Positions 43,220 through 54,123 of a DNA stretch of 64,000 nucleotides are shown piece by piece (position 1 is the first letter of the stretch; each line of letters opens with the position of its first letter). The notes below the pieces were generated by a model, which saw only the letters and a list, made by a program, of their open reading frames with translations, was not told the origin of the DNA and ran no database searches. A program made the translations under genes and the position numbers. The DNA comes from Adiantum capillus-veneris (taxonomy: Eukaryota; Streptophyta; Polypodiopsida; Polypodiales; Pteridaceae). The stretch spans positions 474,997-538,996 of the forward strand of contig CM043964.1 of the NCBI GenBank assembly GCA_014529385.2. Direction: 5' to 3'.

Positions 43220-46200
43220 ATGGCTATGAATATTCTCGTCAACGGCTATCCTTCTGGCCAGCGTTCTGTTCCTCCTTTCCAAGGTCAAGGTTTTCCAGGC
43301 TGGAAAGCAAAGATGTTGTTAATTCTTGAAGGCGATGAACTCTCCGATGTTGTTCTTGGAAATCGTGTTTGTCCGCCTCAGCGTGTTGATACGGATAATG
43401 ATAACGTGCTTATCACTGAAGGACCTATATTTGAAGATTGGAATGTTGCCTATACGGATTGGCAACGACGTGATAAAGCAGCTCGTCGGTATATTCTTTA
43501 TGCTCTTACTGATTCCCTTTTGCTTGATATGTACGAACTGCCTACTTCCCACGACGTATGGAAGTACCTTATTGCAAACTTTCAGAAGAAATCTGTCACA
43601 GAAATACTTTATTTGAGAGGGTTGCTTAATAAGTTACAATATGAAGTTGGTACTGCCATGACGGAACATATTGAATCTTTCAAATCTATTATTAATCAAC
43701 TTGCTGCTGCCGGTGATCCTGTTCCACAAAAGCAACTGATTACACTTCTCCTTGATACAGTGAAGGACTCTTCTTATGATAACATTGTTACTATTCTCTC
43801 TAATAAAGATGGTCTTGATTTCGACCAAGCCTGCATGTCTTTAATTGAATACTCTCAACGTCAAGAACGTCGTAATGCTAGTCATGAAACAGCTATGATT
43901 TCACACGAGGAGACTGAGTCACAACAGATGGAACGGTCTTTTTATGCTCGAAGGCGTCCATTTCAACGAGCAAACCGCAGAGGTGGCCGTCGCGGTAATA
44001 TTTTCTCTCGTCTCAAATTTCCTAATAAGCAATGTTCTTACTGCAACAGAAAAGGCCATACTGAAGATGATTGTTGGGCACGTCAATATGATGAAGAACA
44101 CAATATTACCACAAAACAACCACGTTTATCTAGAGACTCTTCTTCTTCTTCTTGTGAATATTGTGGACGATCTGATCATCCCACTCATATGTGCTATAAG
44201 CGTCGATTCGACACAGATCGGAATAGAGCATATGCTACTGAACATCGAAACAACATTGTACCAGAAACAAGCTGCGTCCTATGTTCAGTTGCTCCAGACA
44301 GAGTACTTCATGTACGTGATGGATCACTTTTTATTGTCGATTCTGGTGCTACAGGAAATATGACATATCAGTCTAAGTGGCTCCATAACTATCATCCACT
44401 GCCAGTTCAACGTGTTGTTTATCTTGCCGATGATACTACTTGTCAAGTAAAGGGTATTGGAGACTTATATCTTGGTACCTTATCTTCTTCCACTCGAATT
44501 TTGCGAGGAGTATTACATGTACCAGATCTTCAACGTAATCTTCTTTCAGTTGCTAGACTTGTTGATCTTGGTCTGTTTGTTGGATTTGATCATACCAAAT
44601 GCCGAATTGAGAAAGATGGACAGACTATAGCCACTGCTCCTCGAAATGGTAATTTGTTTGAACTCTCTCTCAACGATGCTGTAGTAAATGTTGTCACTGC
44701 TCCAGGTGATCATGATTGCAAAGTATGGCATCACCGTTTTGTTCATGCTGATTTCTCAAAACTCCTTGATCTTCAACGTCGTGATCTTGTTCATGGCATG
44801 GATCTTAAAGCCCATCCTCATATGGGAATTTGTGAATTTTGTGCTCTTGGGAAACACAATCGCAAACCCTTTCCTCTTTCAAATACAACTCATTCTCATG
44901 ACATATTGGATCTTGTTCATACTGATATATGTGGACCTCTACCTTCTTCGAGATCACAATATCGCTACTTCATTACTTTCATTGATGATTTCTCAAGGTA
45001 TACGTTTGTATTTCTACTTAGACAAAAATCTGAAGCCTTATCTGTTTTCAAACAATTCCACAAGGCTGCGGAACTTCAAACTGGTCGTCGCCTTAAGAAG
45101 CTTTGTAGTGACAATGGAGGCGAATATGTTTCTCGAGAGTTTGTGAGTTACTGTGCTGTCAGTGGAATTCATCATGAACACACTATTCCATATTCGCCTC
45201 AACAGAACGGTGTTGCTGAACGAAAGAATCGCACTATTCTCAATGCTGTAAGATGTATGCTGATTCATTCTGGCTTATCTCGTGTTTTTTGGGCTGAAGC
45301 TACTTTGACAGCAGTATTTATTCAGAATCATCTTCTTACTACTGCACCCTCTGGTAAGATACCCATCACAACATGGACAGGTGACATTCCTTCTGTATCT
45401 CATTTTCGAACCTTTGGATGTATTGCTTATATTCATGTTCCCAAAGAAACACGAACAAAGCTTGATGCTCTTGGTCTTAAAGTTATTTTTATTGGATATT
45501 ATGACACTTCCAAAGGCTACAAATTCTATGACCCTTCCTCCAAGAAAGTAATTGTGAATCGTGATGCTACTTTTAACGAACAGCTTATGGGAGGCTCATG
45601 GTCGATGGATGTTTCTGGTGATACTAAATCATTGCTTCAAGCTTTTCCATTTCTTTTAGAAGATGAAACACTTCCTATAGAGCAACTTTCCTCTTCACAA
45701 CCATCCATTCCGAATGTCGCCAATGATGATATTGATATTTTTGTTGATCTGCCTATTGATTTTGAACATGGCTCATGTCATGTTTATGATGACGATATTG
45801 CTGATAATGCTTTTTCTACTTCCAAAGATCCAGTTACTTATGATGAAGCTATCTCTTCACCACAAAAGGATCAATGGCAAGAGGCTATGGAAGCAGAGTA
45901 CGATTCGCTTATCTCTAAAGGTACATGGATACTAACTGAAATACCTCCTAGTTGTACAACTATTAAATGTAAGTGGGTGTATAAGACAAAAGTAAAAGCA
46001 GATGGATCTTTTGACAAGTTCAAGGCGCGTTTAGTTGCAAAAGGTTATTCCCAAGTAGCTGGTGTTGATTATCAAGAGACTTTTTCACCAGTTGTTCGCA
46101 TTACAAGTGTTCGAGTTTTATTGGCATTTGCTGTTCAATTTGATTTAGAAGCTCATCAAATGGATGTGCGAACTGCTTTTCTTAATGGTGACTTGGAAGA

Positions 46201-47407
46201 GGAAATTTATATGGAACAACCAGAAGGGTTTGTTATTCTAGGTAAAGAAGACCTTGTTGCTCAACTCCATAAGGCACTATATGGTCTCAAACAAGCTTCG
46301 CGAGCCTGGTATACAAAATTTGATCTTTTTCTCACCTCTAAAGGATTCATCTCTTGCTCGTCAGACCCCAACTTATACATAAAACGCCAAGGTAGAAGTT
46401 TTGTGATTCTTGCTCTTTATGTGGATGATACCATCCTTGTTTCCAATGATTTGGGATTTCTTCAGCAAGTGAAAAAGTTATTGTCTTCTGCATTTGATAT
46501 GGTGGATCTTGGAGAGATTCACTCGTGTCTTGGCATTCAAATCCAACGGAACCGTACAAAAGGTATTTTATTCCTTCGACAGTCAAAGTTTATTGCAGAT
46601 ACTATTCAAAAATTTGGTATGGAATCTGCACATTCAGCCAACACACCTTGTCTTGCAAGCTCTACGAAGAACACTTCTGACAATGGCGGTCAACTTGTCA
46701 CAAATCAACCTTATGCTAACTTGATTGGATGTCTTCAGTTTGTTGGCATGAACACTCGTCCTGATATTTTGTTTGCTGCTAATTATCTTGGACAACATCT
46801 TGCATGTCCTTCTCTTAAGCATTGGTCTGCTGCAAAGCGTGTGTTGAAATACTTGAAAGGCACTACAGATTTTGGTTTAGTCTATCGACGACAACTCACA
46901 TCGGATTCTATGCAATCTCTTTCTCTTTTGGGTTACACAGATGCAGAATGGGCAAGCTCACATTTATCTATGCGATCTACTAGTGGAAATTGCTTCTTTA
47001 TAAATGGTTGTCTTGTTTCTTGGACTAGCAAGAAACAACGTTGTGTTGGAGTTTCTACGACTGAGTCAGAATATGTTGCGGCATCACTTGCAGCTCGTGA
47101 GTTGATTTGGCTTCGACAAATGCTGGTTGATATTGGTCACTCTCCTCTTTCTAGCACACCCTTGCGGTGTGACAACCAAAGTGCTATTAGTCTTGCAAAA
47201 GACTATGTTCAACATAATAAGTCAAAGCACATTGCTGTCCATTATCATTATGTCAGGTATGAAGTACGCAAAGGAACCATTATGATTGAACACTGTCCAA
47301 GTGACCAGATGATTGCAAACATTTTGACCAAAGGCCTCAACGAGTCACGTTTCATCCTCTTGCGCTCGGAGCTCGGAGCTGCTTCGACCTCACTCTTTCT
47401 AGATTAG
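43220..47407 (+). CDS. COP1c Gag-Pol polyprotein (1395 aa), intact
   Basis: Encodes all proteins for retrotransposition. ATG 43220 (MAMNILVNGYPSGQR) is conserved in the other COP1 copies and is chosen over upstream non-ATG codons. Domains: Gag capsid about 1-260; CCHC knuckles at 272 (CSYCNRKGHTEDDC) and 312 (CEYCGRSDHPTHMC); protease DSGA at 374-377. Next come the H-H-C-C pre-integrase region about 490-540 and integrase D569, D631, E667 (35 residues between the last two). RT carries YVDD at 1067-1070; RNase H has YTDAEW with Asp near 1241 and ESEYVAA. Domain order is copia-type (integrase before RT). Length and motifs are normal for the family. The same frame is open for 135 codons upstream (42815-43219) without an ATG. 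Confidence 0.95.
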   Translation: MAMNILVNGYPSGQRSVPPFQGQGFPGWKAKMLLILEGDELSDVVLGNRVCPPQRVDTDNDNVLITEGPIFEDWNVAYTDWQRRDKAARRYILYALTDSLLLDMYELPTSHDVWKYLIANFQKKSVTEILYLRGLLNKLQYEVGTAMTEHIESFKSIINQLAAAGDPVPQKQLITLLLDTVKDSSYDNIVTILSNKDGLDFDQACMSLIEYSQRQERRNASHETAMISHEETESQQMERSFYARRRPFQRANRRGGRRGNIFSRLKFPNKQCSYCNRKGHTEDDCWARQYDEEHNITTKQPRLSRDSSSSSCEYCGRSDHPTHMCYKRRFDTDRNRAYATEHRNNIVPETSCVLCSVAPDRVLHVRDGSLFIVDSGATGNMTYQSKWLHNYHPLPVQRVVYLADDTTCQVKGIGDLYLGTLSSSTRILRGVLHVPDLQRNLLSVARLVDLGLFVGFDHTKCRIEKDGQTIATAPRNGNLFELSLNDAVVNVVTAPGDHDCKVWHHRFVHADFSKLLDLQRRDLVHGMDLKAHPHMGICEFCALGKHNRKPFPLSNTTHSHDILDLVHTDICGPLPSSRSQYRYFITFIDDFSRYTFVFLLRQKSEALSVFKQFHKAAELQTGRRLKKLCSDNGGEYVSREFVSYCAVSGIHHEHTIPYSPQQNGVAERKNRTILNAVRCMLIHSGLSRVFWAEATLTAVFIQNHLLTTAPSGKIPITTWTGDIPSVSHFRTFGCIAYIHVPKETRTKLDALGLKVIFIGYYDTSKGYKFYDPSSKKVIVNRDATFNEQLMGGSWSMDVSGDTKSLLQAFPFLLEDETLPIEQLSSSQPSIPNVANDDIDIFVDLPIDFEHGSCHVYDDDIADNAFSTSKDPVTYDEAISSPQKDQWQEAMEAEYDSLISKGTWILTEIPPSCTTIKCKWVYKTKVKADGSFDKFKARLVAKGYSQVAGVDYQETFSPVVRITSVRVLLAFAVQFDLEAHQMDVRTAFLNGDLEEEIYMEQPEGFVILGKEDLVAQLHKALYGLKQASRAWYTKFDLFLTSKGFISCSSDPNLYIKRQGRSFVILALYVDDTILVSNDLGFLQQVKKLLSSAFDMVDLGEIHSCLGIQIQRNRTKGILFLRQSKFIADTIQKFGMESAHSANTPCLASSTKNTSDNGGQLVTNQPYANLIGCLQFVGMNTRPDILFAANYLGQHLACPSLKHWSAAKRVLKYLKGTTDFGLVYRRQLTSDSMQSLSLLGYTDAEWASSHLSMRSTSGNCFFINGCLVSWTSKKQRCVGVSTTESEYVAASLAARELIWLRQMLVDIGHSPLSSTPLRCDNQSAISLAKDYVQHNKSKHIAVHYHYVRYEVRKGTIMIEHCPSDQMIANILTKGLNESRFILLRSELGAASTSLFLD

Positions 47408-47674
47408 CTTCTTTGCTATTGTAATAGCTTTGTACATATGACATTGTAATCTTTTAGGTACATTGTAATCTTTTAGGTACCATGCACTATGCACACTCCA
47501 CATTTGCACATTGTGATCTCTAAGTCACTTGAATATCTGTACATAGATGCACAATTCACTTTCACATCATCATCGCTGGTTCATATTTTCACATTGTATA
47601 GGGGCTTGGGTTTTTCCCTTTAACTCCCCAAGGGTTTTTTCATCCAAAGCTAGAGACCTTTGTTTGAGTGGGGG
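47408..47674 (+). other. COP1c 3' untranslated region and polypurine tract
   Basis: Contains a direct duplication of cattgtaatcttttaggtac (about 47443-47480) that COP1b and COP1d lack, and the conserved aagggttttttcatcca. Ends in the purine tract GAGTGGGGG. Confidence 0.8.
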
Positions 47675-47817
47675 TGTTGGAGCTATATATGGCTCACTCT
47701 ACTCAACTTGGTCTCACCTATATATTTGTATCTTGTCCTCAATATGAATCAGTCTTTGGGAGCGTATATGGTGTGTCTCTTGTCTCGTCTCTCTCTCTTT
47801 CTCTCTACATCTCAACA
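47675..47817 (+). repeat. COP1c 3' LTR
   Basis: 143 bp, identical to the 5' LTR except for one G/A in gggagc(g/a)tatatgg. Confidence 0.95.
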
Positions 47818-47822
47818 ATTTT

Positions 47823-48774
47823 TGCCATTCAGCGGACCTATCATAAAAGTTTCTATAGTCACGCTCAATATAGATACTATATACATGTTTTCTTAGTTCC
47901 CTTTGGGCCTCTGGATTCAAAAGGAGCCATGGAGCATGTCAAAAGGATAATGGATCTCTTATAATTGGAACCTTGGGGGCAATGATAAAGTGCTAAATAT
48001 AGCAAACATGAAAAAACTGGGTTTAGCATTATGACCTCTAGAAACCCATAGAAACTACTCAATATCTAGCCAAGTTTGTAGTCTATGATTAGATATGGTC
48101 ACTACCTACAAAATACACACAATTGGCCTAAGAAACTAGCAATATTGAGAAAGTTATACTTGCTACTCTAAAATGTATTGTATTCTTCAACAATCAAAAA
48201 ACTCAACCATCATCATATACTATGTTATATAGCATATTAGGTCCCCCAAAACTCAAGGAAGATTAGATTTATGTTATACATTACACTTACACAATCAAAA
48301 TTGAATTTGGATATCAAGAAAGCCACCAAAAAAATAATAAAAGTGCTAATTTTGGCCAAAAAACAGGATTATGCAATTCTTGTAAATTGGTCATAACTTT
48401 CAATTTTAACACTTAGCTCTCTCTACAAGCATCAAAACATGTTGAGAACTATGAAAGCATAACCTCTAGCCATCTAAACCTCACAAACATGAAGTTTAGA
48501 GTGTTATAGTTGCCAAAAATTGAAAAAAAACCAAAAACAAGAGCCGTTTTGTCACACAATTTAGGTTCAAAAATGTTGTGCAAGAGTAAGGTTAATGGTG
48601 AGATCGATACTCAAAAAAAAAAGCTAAGTTTTTTTCAGCTCATAAGGCAACTTTGTGGATATATAGCACCTAGAAATTCATTTTCATACTCTTCAAATAA
48701 TTCAAGCAAAATGGTCACTTAACAGGACACAAAAGTGTCCAAGGACATAAAAGTGTCCTGTTACCATTCTAGTG
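47823..48774. other. Right arm of the TTAA transposon, non-coding
   Basis: AT-rich; no ORF of note. Ends with two tandem hairpins (ggacacaaaagtgtcc, ggacataaaagtgtcc) and the terminal GTTACCATTCTAGTG. Confidence 0.65.
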
Positions 48775-48778
48775 TTAA

Positions 48779-49293
48779 ACGGAAACATGGTAAGTCTGTT
48801 AGGGATTGTGTAACTCAAATGAAACAATACATTGCCAAATACCCAGGACTAGAGATACCTACAGAAGAATGACTAGTATCATTGTTTCTAGAGGGACTAC
48901 TAAACAAAGAACTTTATGCTATACTCTATAGCAAGAAGCATACAACCCTATAAGAGTGTGTGTCATATGCGATTGACTTAGGAGAATATTGAGATTTTTT
49001 CAAGAAATAAGATGTTCCTAAGTATAACCAAAGTGAGAAAACAACATCCACTAAACCAGCACAAGTGGGAACGGCTGCTGCACCACCACTTTTAGCCATA
49101 GAAGACATGCTCAAAAGGATGAATGACATGATGAATAACATGCAAAAAGCACCTATGAGAGGACCGTGGCAAGGGATACCTCAACATGGACAACCAATTA
49201 GACCTCAAAAATGGTGTGCAATCGAGGATAAATGGACCAACCATGAGACCAATGAGTGCTACTACCGACCAAAGTATGATGGAAATGTTTAGT
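48779..49293 (+). pseudogene. Gypsy E Gag, second part
   Basis: Continues the capsid region (GKSVRDCVTQMKQYIAKYPG, LVSLFLEGLLNKELYAILY) with three or four stops, then a proline-rich linker. It ends in a zinc-knuckle-like WCAIEDKWTNHETNECYY. It ends at the solo-LTR insertion. Confidence 0.75.
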
Positions 49294-49297
49294 ACGT

Positions 49298-51242
49298 TGG
49301 AGAGGGGGAAAGGGGGACACACCCAGCACACAACACAATGCCTCACTATAGCCCAGGGTATACACAGTGCCCCAATCCACTAGAGCTCACCTTCAAAACT
49401 CAAAATTATCCGTAAAGAAACCACCGCTTTCACACAACCACATGCACATACGCCTTGCAATGCATCAGCCAGACTCAATCACTCTGCTCCGCTCAATTCA
49501 TAGCCTTCCGCACTCACACAACCTCTCTCTATCTCTCTTTGCATGACCAACCTCGGGGGGGCACACACGCCGACACACACCCAAAAACACACGCACACAA
49601 GTCGAGAAGAGAAGGGGGAAGGGGAAATGACGCTTGAAACCATAGGGAACTGTCTACTAGCATAGGCAATAGCATGTACATCCAACACCCTGCCGGCATG
49701 AACCTCGGCAACCAAAAACAAGAGCTCCAAAAGCCCTGGCAAAAACTTCCTGCTTGGTCCAAAGACCCCTTGTCCAAAAAAAAGCCCTTACAAATTAACA
49801 TAATCACCCTTTTATAGGGGTGTGCCTAGAAATCTCAAAAAAAATGGTGGTGTGATTCCATTTCGTGCATTTCAAACTTTTGCATGCTAGACACATTGGC
49901 CCTTTCGCCCCATTCCCTTCACTTTTTTGGCCGGCCGCCCAGACTCCCTTCTCCTTGCACTTCATTTGCTTGTCGGCACCTCCTTGCACGCTGCTGCGGG
50001 GTCTCTCTCTTACACAAGGGGGGGAGGCAATAGCGACCTCATTATTGCTCTCCCTCTCCTTCTCAAAAATTTGGAGCCGCAAGACCCGCCTCTAGAAAGG
50101 CCTGCCATGTCATCACTGCATCAACCAGTCGGGGCCGCCTCACAGGCGCCACCGCCGCCTCTACAACGCCCAACCGCCGCCAAAACCGCCACAGCAGCGC
50201 CGGACGCGCGGACGCCATAGCTAGGGGGAGGGGAGCTCCCCTCACTCCTCTTGGATGCCTTATGGAGGGCCACGGCCCAGCCTTTATAGCCCGGCCTCAG
50301 AAGCCCCGCACCCGCATGTGGGTTATACGCCCCTGCCACATGGTAGCTCCTCAGTGACTAACACCTCAAGGCAAAAAAAACCTCTTCACAAAAATTTAGA
50401 AGAATTTTTTTTTTCATTGGTCCTCTTTCCTCAATTCCCATTCTCTCCCCCCAGGTCGGATTGACAAGTTGTAAAGCCCTTCTGAAACTCCATCTTTCCG
50501 GCTATAATCACCCTCTCTGTACCTGCACTTTGACTTCTCGGTGTACTTGAACCAAAGCTTTCAAAAATGGGAAAAAACATCTGCAACCAGATCCGATCAA
50601 ATGCTCCCAGTTTTCCGACGGCTATATCTTCTTGCTCCAGCCTCCGTTTGGTATGCAATCACTTTTGTCTATCTCCGTATGATGTACACTCCACTCTAGA
50701 ACTTTTTTGAGGCCCAAAAGATTCCAGATGGTACATTCTCCAATGCGGCCAAGTGGGCTCATACCCGGCCCCCGGAAAAACTTCAAATGACTATATCTTG
50801 CAAACCGTGGCTCCGATCCGCAATCCAAAAAGATGGGTAGGCTCCATGAGTCGAGCTCTACACATCTATACCTCAAGTTCCACTTGGATCATCTGTCCCC
50901 AGCTGCCCTGTCCGACAAAAATCTGCAAACCACTACAGCTTCAACCTTCAATAACTTGAACTCAGTGACTCGGTTTGATGAGCCGTCTGGACTTGCTCCT
51001 TCAGCACTTCAAGCTCTTCATTTCTAGGCCCAAAGGCTTCACATTGCATCTCTTTCACCTGCTACCCCAATTAGCCCATTATGGAGACTTTCTTGGCCTC
51101 TAAGCCGCATCATGCATACACTTCCGCTGCTACCTGCTATCCCGTGAACTTCCTAGCTGCACCATCCCTTTGCCATGCTTCTGCTTGCCTGTATACACTT
51201 GCCCATGCCACCTTCTAGAGACGACATATTTTGGCTGCACCA
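49298..51242 (-). mobile_element. Probable solo LTR of an unidentified retroelement (1945 bp)
   Basis: Inserted in gypsy E gag. It starts TGGAGAGGGGG and ends GGCTGCACCA on plus, with ACGT on both sides (49294-49297, 51243-51246). It is more GC-rich than its surroundings and has no retroelement ORF. A TATAAA on the minus strand (50288-50283) in a GC-rich context suggests an LTR promoter firing leftward. A 16-bp palindrome gaggggagctcccctc sits near 50228-50243, just downstream of that promoter. Boundaries rest on TG...CA ends and a 4-bp duplication only. Confidence 0.55.
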
Positions 51243-51246
51243 ACGT

Positions 51247-52814
51247 GTCCATGAGGGTTGGGTCAGCAACCTCCATATCCAGGACATAATGCACTACATG
51301 TAAAGTACATGCATTCAGAAGGAGTCATAGATGAACAAGTACAAGTGCCTGTTACACCCTATGCTGAGCCTTGTCCATCTACTGTAATGGTAGAAGGAGG
51401 TTGGTATAATTCACATCCACCACCAATGGAAGAACCTGTGGCTTATGCTCCACCAGACCTTTCACCAGTGTACTATGTAGCTAATCAAGGTGTTAGACCT
51501 CCTATGGTAAGACCCATGATTAAGCCAAGAACGGGATAACTGTGGTGCAGATGATCATTGAAAAAATGAATGCCTAGAGCCTCACAAAAACCTGAAGCTA
51601 GTTGAATCTTATTGCATACAATTTTGCAAAAAGGGAGGAAACTTTCCAGAAGATTGTCCTAAAAATCCTTTAAACAAGGGTATAACATAAGTAAATGTAG
51701 TCCAGGTGATACGTAGTAGGTCGTCTGAGAGTGAACCAATTGTTCCAATCAAGGTAATCACTAGAGCCTAGGCCAAGAAAAAGAAACATAACTACCCTGA
51801 GGATTTGAAGAATACAAAAATTGCCTCTCAAAAGACCAAAAAAAGCAGAAGCAAAAGGTATGAAATGAGAAGACAGAAACAAAAGGCTGAAATTGAGAAG
51901 AAAGCCAAGAAGATATTCCAGGAAAAGGTGAAAGAAACTGGAAGCGAAATTAAAGAAACAACCATGAAATCTAGAGGATCAATTTTGGACCAAGCAGGAC
52001 TTAAAGCAGGCCAAAACATAATTTTTTTTTTTGAAAACTATCCTTCTCCAGACATGGAAGCAGCTAAGCTTGAAGCTTATCAAAATTTGGTAAGAATCAT
52101 GCAAGGAATGCTGGAAAAACAAAGACCCAAGCTTGAAAGTATGGCAAAACATGAGGAGCTTGTGGTAAGAGACATTAAAGAAAAATCCAAAGTGGTGGTA
52201 GAACCCCACCTTGAAACAAAAGAGCCAAAACTTATAGTGTCGGATAGTGAAGATGACTTAGACGGAATTCCATTCATAAAGGAAGACTGGCGAGAATACT
52301 TATGGAAAAAATTTAGAGACATCAATGATGAGAACCTAACTCTACAGTCAGATCCTATAGAGGAAGTTTTGTTAGACAACCTACCTTCTGAAATGGACAT
52401 GGATGTACAATCCTGTATGGGGATGGCGGATTTGAAGCTTCAGGACTATCTAAACCATTGACCTTGAAAACATTACCCTCTTACTTGGGAGATAACAAAG
52501 ATGAATCCATAGTGTGTAAGACTACTCAAGTAAAAAGAGTGGAACAGACCCTAGAATGCACTATTACTTTGGGAGAACTGTTAAAATCAGACCATATTTA
52601 TCGAATGATCTATAGAAAAGAGAATATGGGAATAACGGGGCAAGTCGCAAAAAAATTGAAAATATTGAAACACAAAATGGATAACAAGGAGATTCGATAT
52701 GTTCCAATGGACAAAGTTGGAGAATATTACGAAGGGGAGGAAGGAAACAAAACCCTTGTAGTGAAATATAATGACATTGAAACCATGGAAATAGTGGAGC
52801 ACGCATACCCATAG
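51247..52814 (+). pseudogene. Gypsy E Gag C-terminus and Gag-protease linker
   Basis: 51258-51539 encodes a proline/tyrosine-rich stretch (GQQPPYPGHNALHVKYMHSE). A second zinc-finger-like region (YCIQFCKKGGNFPEDCPKN) follows near 51620-51670 in a shifted frame. 51805-52461 is a lysine/glutamate-rich linker with coiled-coil character (MRRQKQKAEIEKKAKKIFQE), then an acidic segment. 52458-52814 leads into the protease. Confidence 0.65.
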
Positions 52815-53420
52815 CCATGAAAGCAGTATGGGAATTCTGGGATAACCAGCCATTAGACAAACTAGAATGAAATTACAATTGGCTGATGGACATATTAAAA
52901 GACCCTTAGGACTGCTAGAAACAGTGATAGTTAATTCCTGTGGGATTGAATATCAACACACTTTTGCCAAAGTAGACTTTGGGAAAAAACTCAATTACGA
53001 AATTATATTGGAAAGACCTTTCATGCGATAGGTACAGCTCATCCAAGATTGGGGAAACAATTATCTGTACTTGAAGCAAGTGGGATCTATAACAAGGGTT
53101 AATCTAAAAGATCACACTTAGAGAGATGTCATGAAAACACCCATTCAAGAGTTTGATTCAGTCTCTTTGGGTGAAACTAAGCTTCCCTTGTGGTTGAACA
53201 AAGACACCTATTTGGATGTACGGAGCTTCAAAAAACGGAAGCTTAAGACGAGAAGAATGTATCTTAGAGAGGGATTGCACAAATGAATCATATGTACCCG
53301 AACCCTTTCCAGAACATTTGTTTGAGCCATTTGAGTGGACTCAAATTTTAGTGACAATGGATGTATGTGTGAATACGTCTAGCCTACTCAATTTTGCAAT
53401 GAGGACGGCTAGGACATAAT
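52790..53420 (+). pseudogene. Gypsy E retropepsin, active site NSGA
   Basis: The box at 52790-52801 reads N-S-G-A instead of D-S-G-A and is followed by AMKAVWEFWDNQPLDK. After a one-base loss near 52864 the fold continues (RMKLQLADGHIKRPLGLLE, FAKVDFGKKLNYEIILERPF). The second signature is altered from ILGRPF to ILERPF, with a TAG soon after (53029-53031). The distance between the two signatures (~70 residues) is right for a retropepsin. The Asp-to-Asn change would abolish catalysis. A tail (LIQDWGNNYLYLKQ) runs to about 53110, and degraded linker continues. Confidence 0.75.
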
Positions 53421-54123
53421 TCCCATCCAAATAATTTCAACCCTCCACATTAAAGATGAAATTGAGGAACCCAAGGACTTGATGAAAGGTCAGTAAGTCT
53501 TTTCAAACCTCTACTATGATGCAACAAATGAGTTAGAAGAACACTCAGCTACCTCAGAAGATTCGGGGTCGGAAAAAGAATATGTGAGAGCTAAGCTACT
53601 CATGAAAGGAGGGGAGGAAAAGTTTTTTGACTTTCCTAACCAAAAATCTAGAAGACAAAAATGGTACACACAAAAAAGAGACACCAGAAACGTGAAAGCT
53701 AGACCTATGCCATCAATCTGCAGTAGGACACAGTTCCTATGCAGATAGATGCCCATGATTGTGTGAAGGAAAAAATCATTGGCAACCCAAAAATATAAAA
53801 AACATCACAAAAAACGAGGAAGGATACTCAAGAAAAACTGAGCAAACAAGACAAAGAGCCATTCATGATCCGAGTTGAGCAGAAAAAGAAGTATCAAGAT
53901 TTGAAAAAAAGCTCTAAAGGAGATATATATAACCAAAATGGAAACCACATAAGAGGATAGTAAAGAAGTAGTGATTTTTCCATCCCATTACAAGAAATAT
54001 ACTCTCCAAGATAAAAAAATCAGTGTCAAACAACCTGTTAGAGAACTACGAAAACAAGGCGAGTCCTACGAAGGGCCCAAAAATGCTAAAAAGATAGATT
54101 TGGCTGAACCAAGAGAATAGCCT
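53421..54123 (+). other. Gypsy E protease-RT linker, degraded
   Basis: Acid-rich coding remnants in several frames (LEEHSATSEDSGSEKEYVRA), many stops; no domain. Confidence 0.5.

Larger units (their letters stand above)
42307..47817 (+). mobile_element. Ty1/copia COP1c, complete and apparently intact (5511 bp)
   Basis: Target-site duplication ATTTT (42302-42306, 47818-47822). LTRs 42307-42449 and 47675-47817, each 143 bp with one difference. tRNA-iMet primer site 42450-42461, purine tract 47666-47674, and one uninterrupted Gag-Pol. All signs point to a recent, possibly competent insertion. Confidence 0.96.
41919..48774. mobile_element. TTAA-flanked (piggyBac-like) non-autonomous DNA transposon carrying COP1c
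   Basis: TTAA on both sides (41915-41918, 48775-48778). Terminal inverted repeats CACTAGAATGGTAAC are 15 of 15 identical. Subterminal hairpins ggacataaaagtgtcc are present once at the left end and twice at the right (about 48724-48758). Collapsing one TTAA rejoins the gypsy E gag frame exactly. Without the nested COP1c and its duplication the element is about 1340 bp, with no ORF (left arm 41919-42301, right arm 47823-48774). TTAA specificity and a C(A/C)CTAGAA-type end fit the piggyBac superfamily. Confidence 0.8.

Noticed and set aside
43319-45268. Conserved antisense and alternate-frame ORFs of 60-150 aa recurring in every COP1 copy
   Set aside because: They are shadows of the conserved Gag-Pol sequence, low-complexity and without domains.
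41919-48774. Reading the TTAA element as a CACTA element because its ends start CACTA
   Set aside because: CACTA elements make 3-bp duplications. Here the 3-bp flanks do not match (TAA / TTA), but TTAA matches on both sides and restores a coding frame. The ends also lack the CACTA subterminal repeat style seen at 4600-4815.
49455-51027. Several 60-97 aa ORFs on both strands in the GC-rich insert
   Set aside because: Proline/alanine-rich translations expected from GC-rich non-coding DNA; no domain, no splice context.
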